Assembly (NCBI GenBank): GCA_002773695.1
Contig: PFAJ01000049.1
Location: 1-36,533 of the forward strand
Origin: Candidatus Doudnabacteria bacterium CG10_big_fil_rev_8_21_14_0_10_41_10
GTDB taxonomy: Bacteria; Patescibacteriota; Doudnabacteria; UBA920; 2-01-FULL-50-11
Length of the DNA: 36,533 bases
Direction: 5' to 3'
The notes beneath the pieces were generated by a model that saw only the letters and a list, made by a program, of their open reading frames with translations, made no database searches and had not been told where the DNA came from. Positions within the stretch are counted from its first letter, which is position 1; the number at the start of each line of letters is the position of its first letter. The position numbers and the translations under genes are program-made. Shown piece after piece: positions 1-8,631 of the stretch.

Positions 1-99
1 TACTGTTTTTAATCAACCGCTTGGTCATAGAACCAGCATAGAACGACTACGCTATTCTAGACAAGATCCTAAAATAATTTGTAACTTAGCAATATTATC

Positions 100-1053
100 T
101 CATATACCCATGGTTTTTCCGTTGTTTCCGCTGAATCCATTTGCATAATCTTTGGCGTTCATTTCATTTTTACCCTCTGGTTGCAGGGTAATAAGGTCTA
201 TAGATGAATTGTTTCCACAGCCCACAGTTATTTTACCATTTTTTATCTTTATAAATCCAGGTGATAACCTTGAACGTTCTTCAGAGACAACAGCATCGAT
301 TATTTTAAGCCTGTTTGAGCCGATAGTAGTCCAAGTCCCTGGCCAAACCCGAAAGGCTTTTATTTGCCTGACAATGGATTCAGCAGGCCGTTTCCATACA
401 ATTTTTCCATCTTCTTTTGTCAGAATTTTTGTAAAAGTCGCTTCGTGGTCGTCTTGTTTTTTTGAATGTATTTCATTGTTGCACCAAGCGAGTAATAAGT
501 CGTTTATTTGCGAGGCCGCTTCATCACTCAATCGGTCATGCAACGATTTATAATCGTCGTCATCAGTCACTTTCACGGGGAATTGTTTTATAATCGCCCC
601 ATGATCCAGCTGCTGGTCCATTTCCATAAAACTAACTCCGGTTTTAATTTCTCCATTCAAAACTGTGAACTGGATGGGGGAGGGACCGCGATATTTTGGG
701 AGCATCGAAGGATGAATGTTTATAAATCCTTTCCGGCAAATTCTTAAAATATCAGAAGGGATAATCATCCCATAAGATGCGACTACCGCGATATCCGCAC
801 CCAAATCCTTGATTGTTTTTTGCACCGCTTTTTCTTTCAGAGTTTTAAATTCCAACACGGTTATTTTTTTGCTTTGCGCGAAGAGTTTGACGATGGTGGG
901 GGAGAGTTCTTGCTTTCTTCCCTTTGGACGATCTGGTCGAGTTATGACAGAAACAACATCCCAGTTATTCTGGATTAACGAATTTAAAATCGGGACAGCA
1001 AAATCGGAACTGCCAAAAAAAATTATTTTAAGATCATTCGGTTTTCTTGGCAT
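100..1053 (-). CDS. fmt: methionyl-tRNA formyltransferase
   Basis: Transfers a formyl group from 10-formyl-tetrahydrofolate to Met-tRNAi, producing the initiator used by bacterial ribosomes. The 317-residue product has the usual length. It starts with the formyltransferase fold (IIFFGSSDFAVPIL) and carries the SLLPRYRG-type motif as HPSMLPKYRGPSPIQ, with the catalytic Asn and His just before it. The later MDQQLDHGAII segment supplies the catalytic Asp, and a C-terminal tRNA-binding domain follows. The start codon lies 20 nt inside the end of def, so translation is probably coupled. The product of fmt is later removed by the def product, and the def-fmt order is common in bacteria. Nothing recognisable lies in the 99 bases beyond its stop. 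Confidence 0.95.
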   Translation of the reverse strand: MPRKPNDLKIIFFGSSDFAVPILNSLIQNNWDVVSVITRPDRPKGRKQELSPTIVKLFAQSKKITVLEFKTLKEKAVQKTIKDLGADIAVVASYGMIIPSDILRICRKGFINIHPSMLPKYRGPSPIQFTVLNGEIKTGVSFMEMDQQLDHGAIIKQFPVKVTDDDDYKSLHDRLSDEAASQINDLLLAWCNNEIHSKKQDDHEATFTKILTKEDGKIVWKRPAESIVRQIKAFRVWPGTWTTIGSNRLKIIDAVVSEERSRLSPGFIKIKNGKITVGCGNNSSIDLITLQPEGKNEMNAKDYANGFSGNNGKTMGI

Positions 1054-1534
1054 CGGTGTTTTTAGGGGTATATACTGTTTTTTTATCCCACTTATCCAAA
1101 ATAATTATCCCGTTTAAATGGTCGATCTCATGCTGAAAGACCTTGGCGGTCAAGCCGTCGACTTTGAGTTTGACTTTTTTTCCATCCTCTCGATAAAATT
1201 TTACAGTAATTTTTTTTGGTCTTTTTACAACACCAAATTTTCCCGGAATAGAAAGGCACCCCTCTTCCATTGTTTCTTTTCGAAAAGATTTGGATGTAAT
1301 TTTGGGATTGATAATAGGAAATGCCGGAATGTTATAGTGCTCAAGATTGATAATCGCCAGTTTTAAATTTTTACCAATTTGCGGGGCGGCAAGCCCAATT
1401 CCGTTAAATCTTTTTACATCGTATTTCATCTGGTCGATAAGTTTTTTTATGTCAGAAGATAACGGAAATTTTATTTCCGCGTTTTTATTACGCAGGATTT
1501 CGTTGGGGGAGGTGACTAACTTGAATCGTGGCAT
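1034..1534 (-). CDS. def: peptide deformylase
   Basis: A metallo-hydrolase that removes the N-formyl group from nascent proteins. All three family motifs are intact in the 166-residue product: GIGLAAPQIG (motif I), EGCLSIPG (motif II, with the metal-binding Cys) and QHEIDHLNG (motif III, with the two metal-binding His and the catalytic Glu). The length is normal. It is the first gene of a def-fmt pair; its 3' end overlaps fmt by 20 nt. A good promoter lies immediately upstream and would give a leader of only about ten bases. Confidence 0.95.
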   Translation of the reverse strand: MPRFKLVTSPNEILRNKNAEIKFPLSSDIKKLIDQMKYDVKRFNGIGLAAPQIGKNLKLAIINLEHYNIPAFPIINPKITSKSFRKETMEEGCLSIPGKFGVVKRPKKITVKFYREDGKKVKLKVDGLTAKVFQHEIDHLNGIIILDKWDKKTVYTPKNTDAKKTE

Positions 1535-1549
1535 AGTTAGATATTAAAA

Positions 1550-1578
1550 ATTATAGATGAGTTTATTGTTTTTGACAG
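1550..1578 (-). promoter_or_regulatory. predicted sigma-70-type promoter of def-fmt
   Basis: On the minus strand a CTGTCA -35-like box is followed by exactly 17 bases and a perfect TATAAT -10 box. The predicted transcript start is about 10 bases before the def ATG at 1534. Confidence 0.6.
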
Positions 1579-1653
1579 AATACCCCGCGGCTTGCTTTAG
1601 AGCACGAAAAATATTTTCTGAATTGCAAATTTTGGGTCGAAGGGTCGAGAAAA

Positions 1654-1688
1654 TTTTTCACTCCTTATTATTTCTAATAAATGAAAAA
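1654..1688. repeat. AT-rich inverted repeat
   Basis: TTTTTCA and TTATTA arms pair with TAATAA and TGAAAAA around a 4-base loop. It lies between the remnant SET gene and the def promoter. It lacks the features of a clean terminator, and its role is unknown. Confidence 0.4.
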
Positions 1689-1732
1689 ATGGAGCCTGAT
1701 ATGCGTTATTATCTAATGTTATTTTTTTGACA

Positions 1733-2119
1733 CTAGCTCTCGATAATGCCCACGCACTTTTTGCTACCACAATAACATTTCATACGCACATTCGGAGGCA
1801 ACTCTTCTTTATAGTCCCCTGTAATCTCCTCGTCTTTTATTATGTCGCGCTTGGCAGTATCATAAAACTATTTTGCGGTCGTGTTAGCATTATAAGAACA
1901 ATTAACATATTTTTCAGGATCTTGCATGATAATATATTTTCCATCCATATACGAAATATATCGTTTTTCATCTTCGGTCATCTTCGCGACTTCTTTATGT
2001 GGCAAGGTGTTTGAAATATCCCACCGCAAAACAGTTTCCCCGGTTTTAAAATCACGCCCCGCATAAACACCAGAGCCGTGAATACCAGATTCTTTTTCGA
2101 TTATATCGTTTATTCCCAT
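1733..2119 (-). pseudogene. decayed SET-domain protein-lysine methyltransferase
   Basis: The frame reads as a small SET-domain protein of about 127 residues. The N-terminal SET motif is present as GIHGSGVYAGRDFKTGE, then a central GKYIIMQDPEKYVN segment, and the C-terminal half carries EEITGDYKEELPP and the post-SET CYCGSKKC cysteine cluster. A TAG stop at 1868-1870 splits the two halves in the same frame. The normally invariant NHSC motif that forms the S-adenosylmethionine pocket reads NCSY, so both the His and the Cys are lost. A nonsense codon plus loss of core residues argues for true decay rather than a sequencing error. It sits alone between def-fmt and priA. SET proteins are frequent in CPR genomes but their bacterial targets are mostly unknown. 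Confidence 0.8.
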
Positions 2120-2192
2120 ACTATAAAGAAGATCTGCAGTTTTTATAAAGTTAATCTCAAAAAAATAATTTCCAATAAAGCTCGCGGCGTAT

Positions 2193-2313
2193 CCCTCCAG
2201 TGGCTAGAATCGCCACAGGCGGGCGAAAGACATTGCGAATATCTGATGTTTTGCGAATCCTCGCCATTCGGCGGGATAAACTCCGCGGAGCAAAGTATGG
2301 GGGAGGCTTTTGA
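2193..2313. other. G+C-rich intergenic block with several hairpins
   Basis: This block is visibly richer in G+C than its surroundings. On the plus strand it begins CCCTCC and ends GGGGGAGG followed by TTTT, so its ends can pair. Inside are a GTGG/CCAC hairpin, two copies of TTGCGAAT, a CGCC-ATTC-GGCG hairpin and a CTCCGCGGAG palindrome. An open frame runs through it but encodes nothing recognisable. It may be a structured RNA or a dispersed element. Confidence 0.3.
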
Positions 2314-2389
2314 ATAAAAACCGCAACCGGATATACGCTCTTATATGACGTAGATAAAAATTTCTTTTCCTTAATGTATTTTAAGCAAT

Positions 2390-2725
2390 TTATTCCTCTT
2401 TTATTAACTCATAAACTCTATAAGCTGCTTTACCACTGATGAAAAAATCCTTGTTTCCTACATAGAAATGAAATCTTAATTTTTCAGAGTCGGAAGTGGG
2501 CGATGTTTCGAAACAACTTATCTTAAAATTACCTGATTGCACGGGTCTAATCTCGTCTGTTTTAGGTGCGCTGATATCAAAATCATATCCATGGTTCAGC
2601 TTCTTTATTTCAGGACCACTAGTCCACTGTTCCCTGAAAAATTTTTTGATCGCAGATTCAAATCTTTTTGCTTGTATTTCTTTACTTTCTTGTTGCGGAG
2701 TGACACCTTCTAATTTTTCCGACAT
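2390..2725 (-). CDS. hypothetical protein
   Basis: A 111-residue soluble product of no family I recognise. The N-terminal third is charged and helical-looking (EIQAKRFESAIKKFF). The rest is predicted to be beta-rich with alternating polar and hydrophobic residues, ending GKAAYRVYELIKEE. No signal peptide or membrane segment is visible, and there is no strong ribosome-binding site before the ATG. It lies between priA and the decayed SET gene on the same strand. It could be a lineage-specific protein; a non-coding reading cannot be excluded. Confidence 0.5.
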   Translation of the reverse strand: MSEKLEGVTPQQESKEIQAKRFESAIKKFFREQWTSGPEIKKLNHGYDFDISAPKTDEIRPVQSGNFKISCFETSPTSDSEKLRFHFYVGNKDFFISGKAAYRVYELIKEE

Positions 2726-2949
2726 AATAATATGGTTAAATTATTAAACTGACTGAATTATACCAGAAACTATGTTCGACCTAAAATAAATTGCCAAAAT
2801 TATCAAAAAATAAAAGGGCCTTTACAAAATGGCTTATAACGTTTTTAGGTGGAGAATAATGGCATAGTACGTGAAGTCTGTGGCGAGATTTGAGCGAGGG
2901 AGAAATCAAAAATGTATATTTGCCGAATCAAAATTTTTACTATTAGATA

Positions 2950-4941
2950 TTACAATAAACTGTCAGGATCAACGTCGATGCTCCACTCGACTGGCAGTTT
3001 TGTCAGCTTTTTTTTTATGTTTTGAAACGCTAATTGTTGTTTTTCTCCAGCAAGTATTTTGATTATAACATAAATGATGTATTGACCGCGCATTCGTGGG
3101 ATAAAAGCGGCCGAAGGCCCGAGAATTTCAACACCTTCTGCCGACTTTAAGCTCTCTGCGATTTGTTCCGCTTTTGCCCAGGCGATTTTTTCGTTGTAAT
3201 GTTTTGTCGTAAGTTTTATAAGTTTTGAAAATGGGGGATAGTTAAATTCTTTCCGGTGGACAATTTCGGTTTCAAAAAACTTTTTGTAATCATGTTTTAG
3301 CGCGGCTTGAATAGCAAAATTTTCTGGGTTATATGTTTGCAAAATAACTTTTCCAGGGAAATCTCCGCGTCCGGTCCTGCCGGCAACTTGAGTTATTAAT
3401 TGGAACGTTCGTTCGTTGGAGCGAAAGTCAGGGAGTTGCAGTATTGTGTCGGCGTTTATCACGCCAATCAAACCTACTTGCGAAAGGTCCCAGCCTTTTG
3501 CCAAAAGCTGGGTACCCACCAAAATATCAAATTTATGACTGCGAAAATCATGGTACAAATTTTCCAACTCCAATCTTTTTGTAATTGCGTCACGATCTAT
3601 TCTTCTGACTCTGGCTTGAGTAAACACTCGTTGGATTTCTTTCTCGACTCTTTCCGTGCCTGTTCCCATAAAACGCAGTTTATGGCTTTGACATTTGGCG
3701 CATTTAATCGGGATGTTGTATTTTTTGTTGCAATGATGACATTCTAGTTTTTGGTTGCTCTGATGATACACCAAAGGCACAGCGCAACTCTTGCACATAG
3801 ACAATGATCCGCAATCCTTGCAAATCATCGATGTTGCGGTTCCGCGTCGGTTTAGAAAAAGGATGATTTGATGGTTCAAAGCGAGCTCCTTTTCAATTTC
3901 TTTAACAAGGCTTTCTGAAAAAATCGAGAAATTCCCCATCTTTGCCTCCTGACGCATATCAACCAACGTAACCGGCGGTAATTCTTGTTTGATTCTGTTA
4001 GACAATTCCAATTTCGTGACTGGTTTTCTGTTAGTATCGAGAGTTTGCGAAGCAAAATATGTTTCGACCGTAGGAGTGGCATCTCCCATCACCAAAGGAC
4101 AATCCCAAATTTCAGAGAGTTTGCACGCTACTTCGCGAGCGTGATATCTCGGGTTTTGGTCAAACTGTTTGTAGGAAGAGTCGTGCTCCTCGTCGATTAC
4201 TATCACTCCTAGATTTTTAAATGGCGCAAAAATCGAGGAGCGGGGACCGATAAGGATTTTTGCTTCCCCGCGGAAGACTTTTTGCCAGATTAAAAATTTT
4301 TGTCCGTAAGAAATTTTTGAATGTACGACAACGATATCATTTTGATCAAACCTTTCCGCGAATCGCGCGAGAGTTTGCGGGGTCAAGGCAATCTCCGGAA
4401 CCATTACCAATGCCTGCTTGCCTTGTTTTAGCAGGTCTTGAATTACTTGAATATAAATTTCAGTTTTTCCACTTCCCGTCACCCCGTGGAGCAAAAATAA
4501 TTTACTCCGATTTTTATATTCTAATATTTCAGCCAGAGCGTTGGTTTGGTCATCGCTTAACTTGAAACTCGGGTTATATCGTTCCACTTTTACGAACCTT
4601 TCAATCATTTTAGGGCGAGTCGCGAATTTGGTTATTATCGCTTTTATCACCAGGCCGAGAGAAACCAGATAAGTTTCCGAAATAAATTTCGAAAGTTCTG
4701 AAAGCTTATCGGTAAAAACCTGTTCAATCCAAACGATACTTTTTACAGGCTTCAGCGGATAGGCTGTTTTTTCAGATTTTAAAAGGTCTCTGACAACCCC
4801 CAATTCATCCCTTTTACCGAACGGGACATTTACAATCATTCCAATCTGAATCTGACCTTGCAGGTTTTTCGGAACACTATAACTAAACTCTTGATTTTTA
4901 CCAAACGATATTCTAGTGGCCGGAATGATTTTTGCGATCAT
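2950..4941 (-). CDS. priA: primosomal protein N' (replication restart helicase PriA)
   Basis: A 3'-to-5' superfamily 2 helicase that recognises stalled forks and reloads the replisome. The 663-residue product has the expected order: an N-terminal DNA-binding domain, Walker A GVTGSGKTEIY, Walker B DEEHDSSYK, a zinc-binding insertion with four CxxC pairs (CKDCG, CKSCA, CHHC, CAKC), and helicase motifs V and VI (GTQLLAKGWD, QVAGRTGRGDFPG). Helicase motif III reads GDATPTVET where GSATPS is usual. The length is slightly below the roughly 730 residues of E. coli PriA, as often seen in reduced genomes. It is transcribed towards def-fmt, a neighbour often found with priA, but is separated from it by about 1.4 kb of hypothetical and decayed genes. 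Confidence 0.95.
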   Translation of the reverse strand: MIAKIIPATRISFGKNQEFSYSVPKNLQGQIQIGMIVNVPFGKRDELGVVRDLLKSEKTAYPLKPVKSIVWIEQVFTDKLSELSKFISETYLVSLGLVIKAIITKFATRPKMIERFVKVERYNPSFKLSDDQTNALAEILEYKNRSKLFLLHGVTGSGKTEIYIQVIQDLLKQGKQALVMVPEIALTPQTLARFAERFDQNDIVVVHSKISYGQKFLIWQKVFRGEAKILIGPRSSIFAPFKNLGVIVIDEEHDSSYKQFDQNPRYHAREVACKLSEIWDCPLVMGDATPTVETYFASQTLDTNRKPVTKLELSNRIKQELPPVTLVDMRQEAKMGNFSIFSESLVKEIEKELALNHQIILFLNRRGTATSMICKDCGSLSMCKSCAVPLVYHQSNQKLECHHCNKKYNIPIKCAKCQSHKLRFMGTGTERVEKEIQRVFTQARVRRIDRDAITKRLELENLYHDFRSHKFDILVGTQLLAKGWDLSQVGLIGVINADTILQLPDFRSNERTFQLITQVAGRTGRGDFPGKVILQTYNPENFAIQAALKHDYKKFFETEIVHRKEFNYPPFSKLIKLTTKHYNEKIAWAKAEQIAESLKSAEGVEILGPSAAFIPRMRGQYIIYVIIKILAGEKQQLAFQNIKKKLTKLPVEWSIDVDPDSLL

Positions 4942-4962
4942 ATGAAATGGAAAAGTATCTGT

Positions 4963-4996
4963 CTATAGTTTCATGGTACGTACCATAAAACTATAG
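4963..4996. repeat. 34-nt near-perfect palindrome
   Basis: The two 17-base arms meet without a loop at GGTAC/GTACC and run out to CTATAG at each end. The only imperfection, between 4972 and 4987, is a G-U pair in minus-strand RNA but a C-A mismatch in plus-strand RNA. It fills most of the gap between the EamA gene and priA, both on the minus strand. The lack of an adjacent U-run makes it a poor terminator; an operator or mobile palindrome is possible. Confidence 0.6.
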
Positions 4997-5023
4997 GACT
5001 GATTGAGATAATAATTGCAAGTA

Positions 5024-5890
5024 TTATAAAATAGTTAACACCGCGCCGATTATTAGTAGTCCGGACGCAAACAATCTGCGATGAAGACCTTTTTCACGGA
5101 GTAGAGTTCCACCGACCAAAACAACAATTAAAGCATTAAGCCCAAACACGGCGTTCGCCAAAACGACTGACCCAAGAAGAAGCGCCATTTTAATATTGAA
5201 TCTGGCGATAAAAAAAGCGAGCGCGGTCCAAAATACCCCCCATCCATGATCCTTTAGATTAAATCTTAACTTTGTAATATTTTCTTTATGGAAAAGCGTA
5301 TCTAATACTATGTACCCCAAAAGCAAAAAGGTGTTTAAGAAAAATATCGTTGTTACCACAGAAACGTCTTGTAAAATAATTTTTGTCAGTACGCTGGTTA
5401 CCCCGTACAAAGTCACGGATACCAGTAGCATCAATAAGTGTTTGGAGTGCTGAAACGCTCGTAGGGGATTAAGGATGTTTAGTCCCGGTTTGAGTTCAAT
5501 CAAATAAGCTCCTATAAAAATAAGAAAAAGTCCTACGAAATTAATCGGCTGGGGAATATCTGATAAAATTATTACGGCAAAAATCAATGTTGAAATGACT
5601 TTTAGTTTCGCGAGGGGGATCACTTCCGACGCGTCACCGTTACGCAAAGCTTTGTTAAAAAATAAAAAAGCCAATGTCCAAACAAACCCGTTTAGGGCGA
5701 TTAGCCAGAAAGTTTCGATCGGCATCTGCCATTGTACCCAGGGAATAAAAAATAAAGACAAAACAAACCCGTAGAACGAAAGCTCTGTGGTGAATTCCAG
5801 CGCGTGAATTTTATTTAAATATTTTTTTCCCAGAATGTCGGCCAGAGCCAGAAAAGCCGCGGCTATAAGAGCAAATATCCACCAAGACAT
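5024..5890 (-). CDS. EamA/DMT-superfamily membrane transporter
   Basis: A 288-residue integral membrane protein with about ten hydrophobic segments in two halves of five, the layout of the drug/metabolite transporter superfamily. The first half opens with WWIFALIAAAFLALADILGKK and ends with a helix of the type FVGLFLIFIGAYLIELKPG, both typical EamA features. The second half has the matching NAVFGLNALIVVLVGGTLL segment followed by a short basic loop. The substrate cannot be read from the sequence; relatives export metabolites, amino acids or nucleotide sugars. It is the last minus-strand gene before the divergent plus-strand block, and the palindrome at 4963-4996 separates it from priA. Confidence 0.85.
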   Translation of the reverse strand: MSWWIFALIAAAFLALADILGKKYLNKIHALEFTTELSFYGFVLSLFFIPWVQWQMPIETFWLIALNGFVWTLAFLFFNKALRNGDASEVIPLAKLKVISTLIFAVIILSDIPQPINFVGLFLIFIGAYLIELKPGLNILNPLRAFQHSKHLLMLLVSVTLYGVTSVLTKIILQDVSVVTTIFFLNTFLLLGYIVLDTLFHKENITKLRFNLKDHGWGVFWTALAFFIARFNIKMALLLGSVVLANAVFGLNALIVVLVGGTLLREKGLHRRLFASGLLIIGAVLTIL

Positions 5891-5956
5891 AATTGTAAGT
5901 TAAAAGTTTAAAGCGAAAAGGGTAAAAAAGGTCAATCGTTTCGCAAATATAATTAG

Positions 5957-5985
5957 TTTTAGTTTAGCAGGAAAAGTGGTATAAT
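5957..5985 (+). promoter_or_regulatory. predicted promoter giving a near-leaderless transcript
   Basis: A perfect TATAAT at 5980-5985 ends only 7 bases before the ATG at 5993; a weak TTTTAG box lies 17 bases upstream. Transcription would start at or next to the start codon, and no Shine-Dalgarno sequence is available. It would drive the glycosyltransferase-Nudix gene and the gltX and DUF2238 genes overlapping it. Confidence 0.5.
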
Positions 5986-5992
5986 CAAAGAT

Positions 5993-7279
5993 ATGGAAAA
6001 GAACAAAATCGATGTTTTAGGGATAAACATAGACAACTTAACCACCAAGGAAGCGCTCGAGAAAATCGATGGTTTTACAAAAACCAAAAAACCGCATCAA
6101 ATAGTAACAGTAAACGCGGAATTTTTAGTTTTCGCGCAGCATGACTCGTACCTTCGTGCGGTGATGAGATCTTCGGCGCTAAACTTGGCAGATAGCACCG
6201 GTGTCCTTTGGGGGTCGAAATTCTTTTCGATGCCGCTTGCAAAAAATAAATTTTTCCAGTGGTTGCAGATCGGCTGGCAGTTGAAGACTACTTTTTTATC
6301 GATTTTATTTTGGCCATCGTACATTCGATCGGTTATCAAAGAAAAAATTTCAGGCAGTAGATTCATTTGGGATATCGCGGGCAACGCGGAAAAAAAGGGT
6401 CAGTCAATATTCTTATTGGGAGGATACCTCGATACCGCGAAAAAGGTTAAGGAAAAATTGTTGGTCAAATTTCCAAGGTTAAAAGTCGTCGGTACGTATG
6501 CTGGCACTCCGGATGAGAAGGGGATTGTTGAAAAAATCAATAAATTAAAACCTGATATACTACTAGTGGCTTTTGGTCCGATAATCCAAGAAAAATGGAT
6601 AGCCACAAACCTAAAAAATCTGCAGGTTGCGGTGGCAGTTGGGCTTGGCGGTACATTTGACTATATCGCGGGTATAAAGCCCTTTCCGCCCGGATTTTTG
6701 CGTTATATAGGACTTGAATGGGCCTTCCGGCTTGTTACCCAGCCTTACCGCATAAAACGCATATTTACGGCGGTTGTCAGGTTTCCATGGTATTGTGTTC
6801 GTTTTAAAATTTTATCAACAAAACCATATAGAAAAAGTGTCGTTGCTTGCATAGTAAACAATGATAAAGAAATATTTATTGGTAAGACGCCTAAACAAAA
6901 AGATGAAACCGGTAACCACCATTGGATGCTCCCTCAAGGTGGAGTGGAGGAACAGGAGGATAAAAATAAGGCCGTATTAAGGGAAGTTTATGAAGAGCTT
7001 CGATTGAAAAATTTAAAAAATTTAGGTCATATTGAAAATGTAAACAGATACGAGTGGCCGCTGTTTTATTCTTTAAATAAATATCAGGGAAAATTTAAAG
7101 GCCAAGAACAAACACTTTTCTTTCTAAGACATTTGGAAAATGAAAACGTAGAAATTGATAAAGAAGAATTTGTCGATTTCAGATGGGTAAAGATCGATGA
7201 CCTGATGGATTGGTTGCACCCAATAAGACACGGAATCGGAAAACATGTGATTAAAAATTTTAATAAATTTATAAAATGA
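5993..7279 (+). CDS. fusion of WecG/TagA/CpsF glycosyltransferase and RppH-like Nudix hydrolase
   Basis: Two complete domains lie in one uninterrupted 428-residue frame. Residues about 8-245 are a WecG/TagA/CpsF glycosyltransferase, which adds a sugar such as N-acetylmannosamine to a lipid-linked sugar. Seen are TVNAEFLVFA and LNLADSTGV (the expected catalytic Thr and Asp regions), FLLGGYLDTA, FGPIIQEKWI and GLEWAFRLVTQPYRIKR. Residues about 280-428 are a Nudix domain with the box GGVEEQE-x7-REVYEEL starting near residue 316. It matches GX5EX7REUXEEXGU except that the last Gly is Arg. The PQGGV start, YQGKFKGQEQTLFFLRHL and DFRWVKIDDLMDWLHP segments resemble RppH, which removes pyrophosphate from RNA 5' ends. 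The stop overlaps the gltX start as ATGA. Whether the Nudix half acts on RNA or on a nucleotide sugar is unknown. Confidence 0.88.
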   Translation: MEKNKIDVLGINIDNLTTKEALEKIDGFTKTKKPHQIVTVNAEFLVFAQHDSYLRAVMRSSALNLADSTGVLWGSKFFSMPLAKNKFFQWLQIGWQLKTTFLSILFWPSYIRSVIKEKISGSRFIWDIAGNAEKKGQSIFLLGGYLDTAKKVKEKLLVKFPRLKVVGTYAGTPDEKGIVEKINKLKPDILLVAFGPIIQEKWIATNLKNLQVAVAVGLGGTFDYIAGIKPFPPGFLRYIGLEWAFRLVTQPYRIKRIFTAVVRFPWYCVRFKILSTKPYRKSVVACIVNNDKEIFIGKTPKQKDETGNHHWMLPQGGVEEQEDKNKAVLREVYEELRLKNLKNLGHIENVNRYEWPLFYSLNKYQGKFKGQEQTLFFLRHLENENVEIDKEEFVDFRWVKIDDLMDWLHPIRHGIGKHVIKNFNKFIK

Positions 7280-8631
7280 CAAAAGTTAAAACACGTTTTG
7301 CCCCGTCCCCAACAGGCTTTTTACATGTCGGCGGACTTCGCACCGCGCTTTTTAGTTATTTATGGGCAAAAAAGAACGAGGGAAAGTTTTTATTGCGCAT
7401 AGAGGACACGGATCGTGAGAGATTTGTTAAGGGAGCTGAAGAAAACATTCTCAAGACGCTTGCTGACTTTGGAATGAATCCTGATAAAATATTCAGACAA
7501 TCTGATCGATTGGCAACATATAAAAAATATGTCGAGCAACTATTAAAACAAGAAAAAGCCTACGAGGAAAAAGGGGAGAAGGGTACCGCGATAAGATTTA
7601 AAACGCCAAAAACCGGAATCACAGAATGGGAAGATTCGGTTTACGAAAAAATGCAGTTTAAAAACGACGCGATAAAAGACCCGATCATTTTAAAATCTGA
7701 CGGTTATCCGGTTTATAACTTTGCCAATGTTATAGACGATCATGAAATGGAAATCACTGATGTGATTCGTGGCGAGGAATTTTTATCTTCCACCCCTATC
7801 CATATCAAATTGTACGAAGCGCTTGGGTGGCAAGCGCCCAAATTCGCTCATGTCCCATTGATTTTAGACAAGGACCGAAAAAAACTTTCAAAACGAACCG
7901 GCGATGTGGCGGTCCACGAGTATTTAAAAAAAGGATACCTAAAACCCGCGCTTTTGAATTTTATAGTTTTACTCGGCTGGAACCCAAAAACAACCGCGGA
8001 GATATTTTCGCTTGAGAATTTACTGGAAGTTTTTGAGATTAAAAAAATCAATAAAGCCGGAGCGATTTTTGATGTAACTAAACTTGATTTTATCAATCGC
8101 GAATGGCAAAAAAAACTAGGGATCAAACCGGAAAACGATCCGTTGTATCAAAGGGCTTTAAAAATCGTCACCAAGAAATTTTCTGACAGCGATGAAAGCA
8201 AGGTTATAAAACAACTTTTAGCAATTTGGCCTCAAATCATTGAACGCGTCCAAGGACCGTCTGATTTAGATGAGAAATTGAATGAATTTGATTTTTATTT
8301 TAAAGAGCCAAAATACGATCCGGAAATACTTGTATGGAAAAAAATGACGGCGGAGCAAACCAAAATTAATCTTGCTATCCTCAAAGATTTCATTTCGAAA
8401 ATCGATGAAAAAGATTTTATCGCGGGAGTACTGGAAAAACAAATCAAAGATTTTATCCAAGAGAAGGGGATTAAGACCGGCGAAGCCTTGTGGCCTTTAC
8501 GAGCAGCCCTTTCTGGGCAAAAAAACTCTCCCAGCCCGTTTGAGATTATGGAGATTTTAAAATTAGAAAAATCGTTAGCAAGGATTGAATCCGCGATAAG
8601 TATCCTCCTCACTTTAGATGATGGTTTTTAA
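7276..8631 (+). CDS. gltX: glutamate--tRNA ligase
   Basis: A class I aminoacyl-tRNA synthetase that charges tRNA-Glu; in lineages lacking GlnRS it also charges tRNA-Gln for later amidation. The 451-residue product begins with APSPTGFLHVGGLRTALF, containing the HIGH-type motif as HVGG, followed by RIEDTDRERF. It has the KMSKS-type loop KLSKRTGDVAV and a C-terminal helical anticodon-binding region. It is somewhat shorter than the usual 470-490 residues, with compact C-terminal helices. The ATG overlaps the stop of the upstream fusion gene, and its own end overlaps the next gene by 14 nt, indicating one transcript. Confidence 0.95.
   Translation: MTKVKTRFAPSPTGFLHVGGLRTALFSYLWAKKNEGKFLLRIEDTDRERFVKGAEENILKTLADFGMNPDKIFRQSDRLATYKKYVEQLLKQEKAYEEKGEKGTAIRFKTPKTGITEWEDSVYEKMQFKNDAIKDPIILKSDGYPVYNFANVIDDHEMEITDVIRGEEFLSSTPIHIKLYEALGWQAPKFAHVPLILDKDRKKLSKRTGDVAVHEYLKKGYLKPALLNFIVLLGWNPKTTAEIFSLENLLEVFEIKKINKAGAIFDVTKLDFINREWQKKLGIKPENDPLYQRALKIVTKKFSDSDESKVIKQLLAIWPQIIERVQGPSDLDEKLNEFDFYFKEPKYDPEILVWKKMTAEQTKINLAILKDFISKIDEKDFIAGVLEKQIKDFIQEKGIKTGEALWPLRAALSGQKNSPSPFEIMEILKLEKSLARIESAISILLTLDDGF

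Noticed and set aside
2078-2317. Plus-strand open frame of 79 codons
   Set aside because: It runs antisense over the start of the decayed SET gene and then through the hairpin-rich block; the translation matches nothing and has no ribosome-binding site.
5024-5890. Flippase for the surface-glycan locus
   Set aside because: The EamA-type protein is far from the glycan genes, has only the ten-helix EamA layout, and gives no specific evidence for lipid-linked sugar transport.
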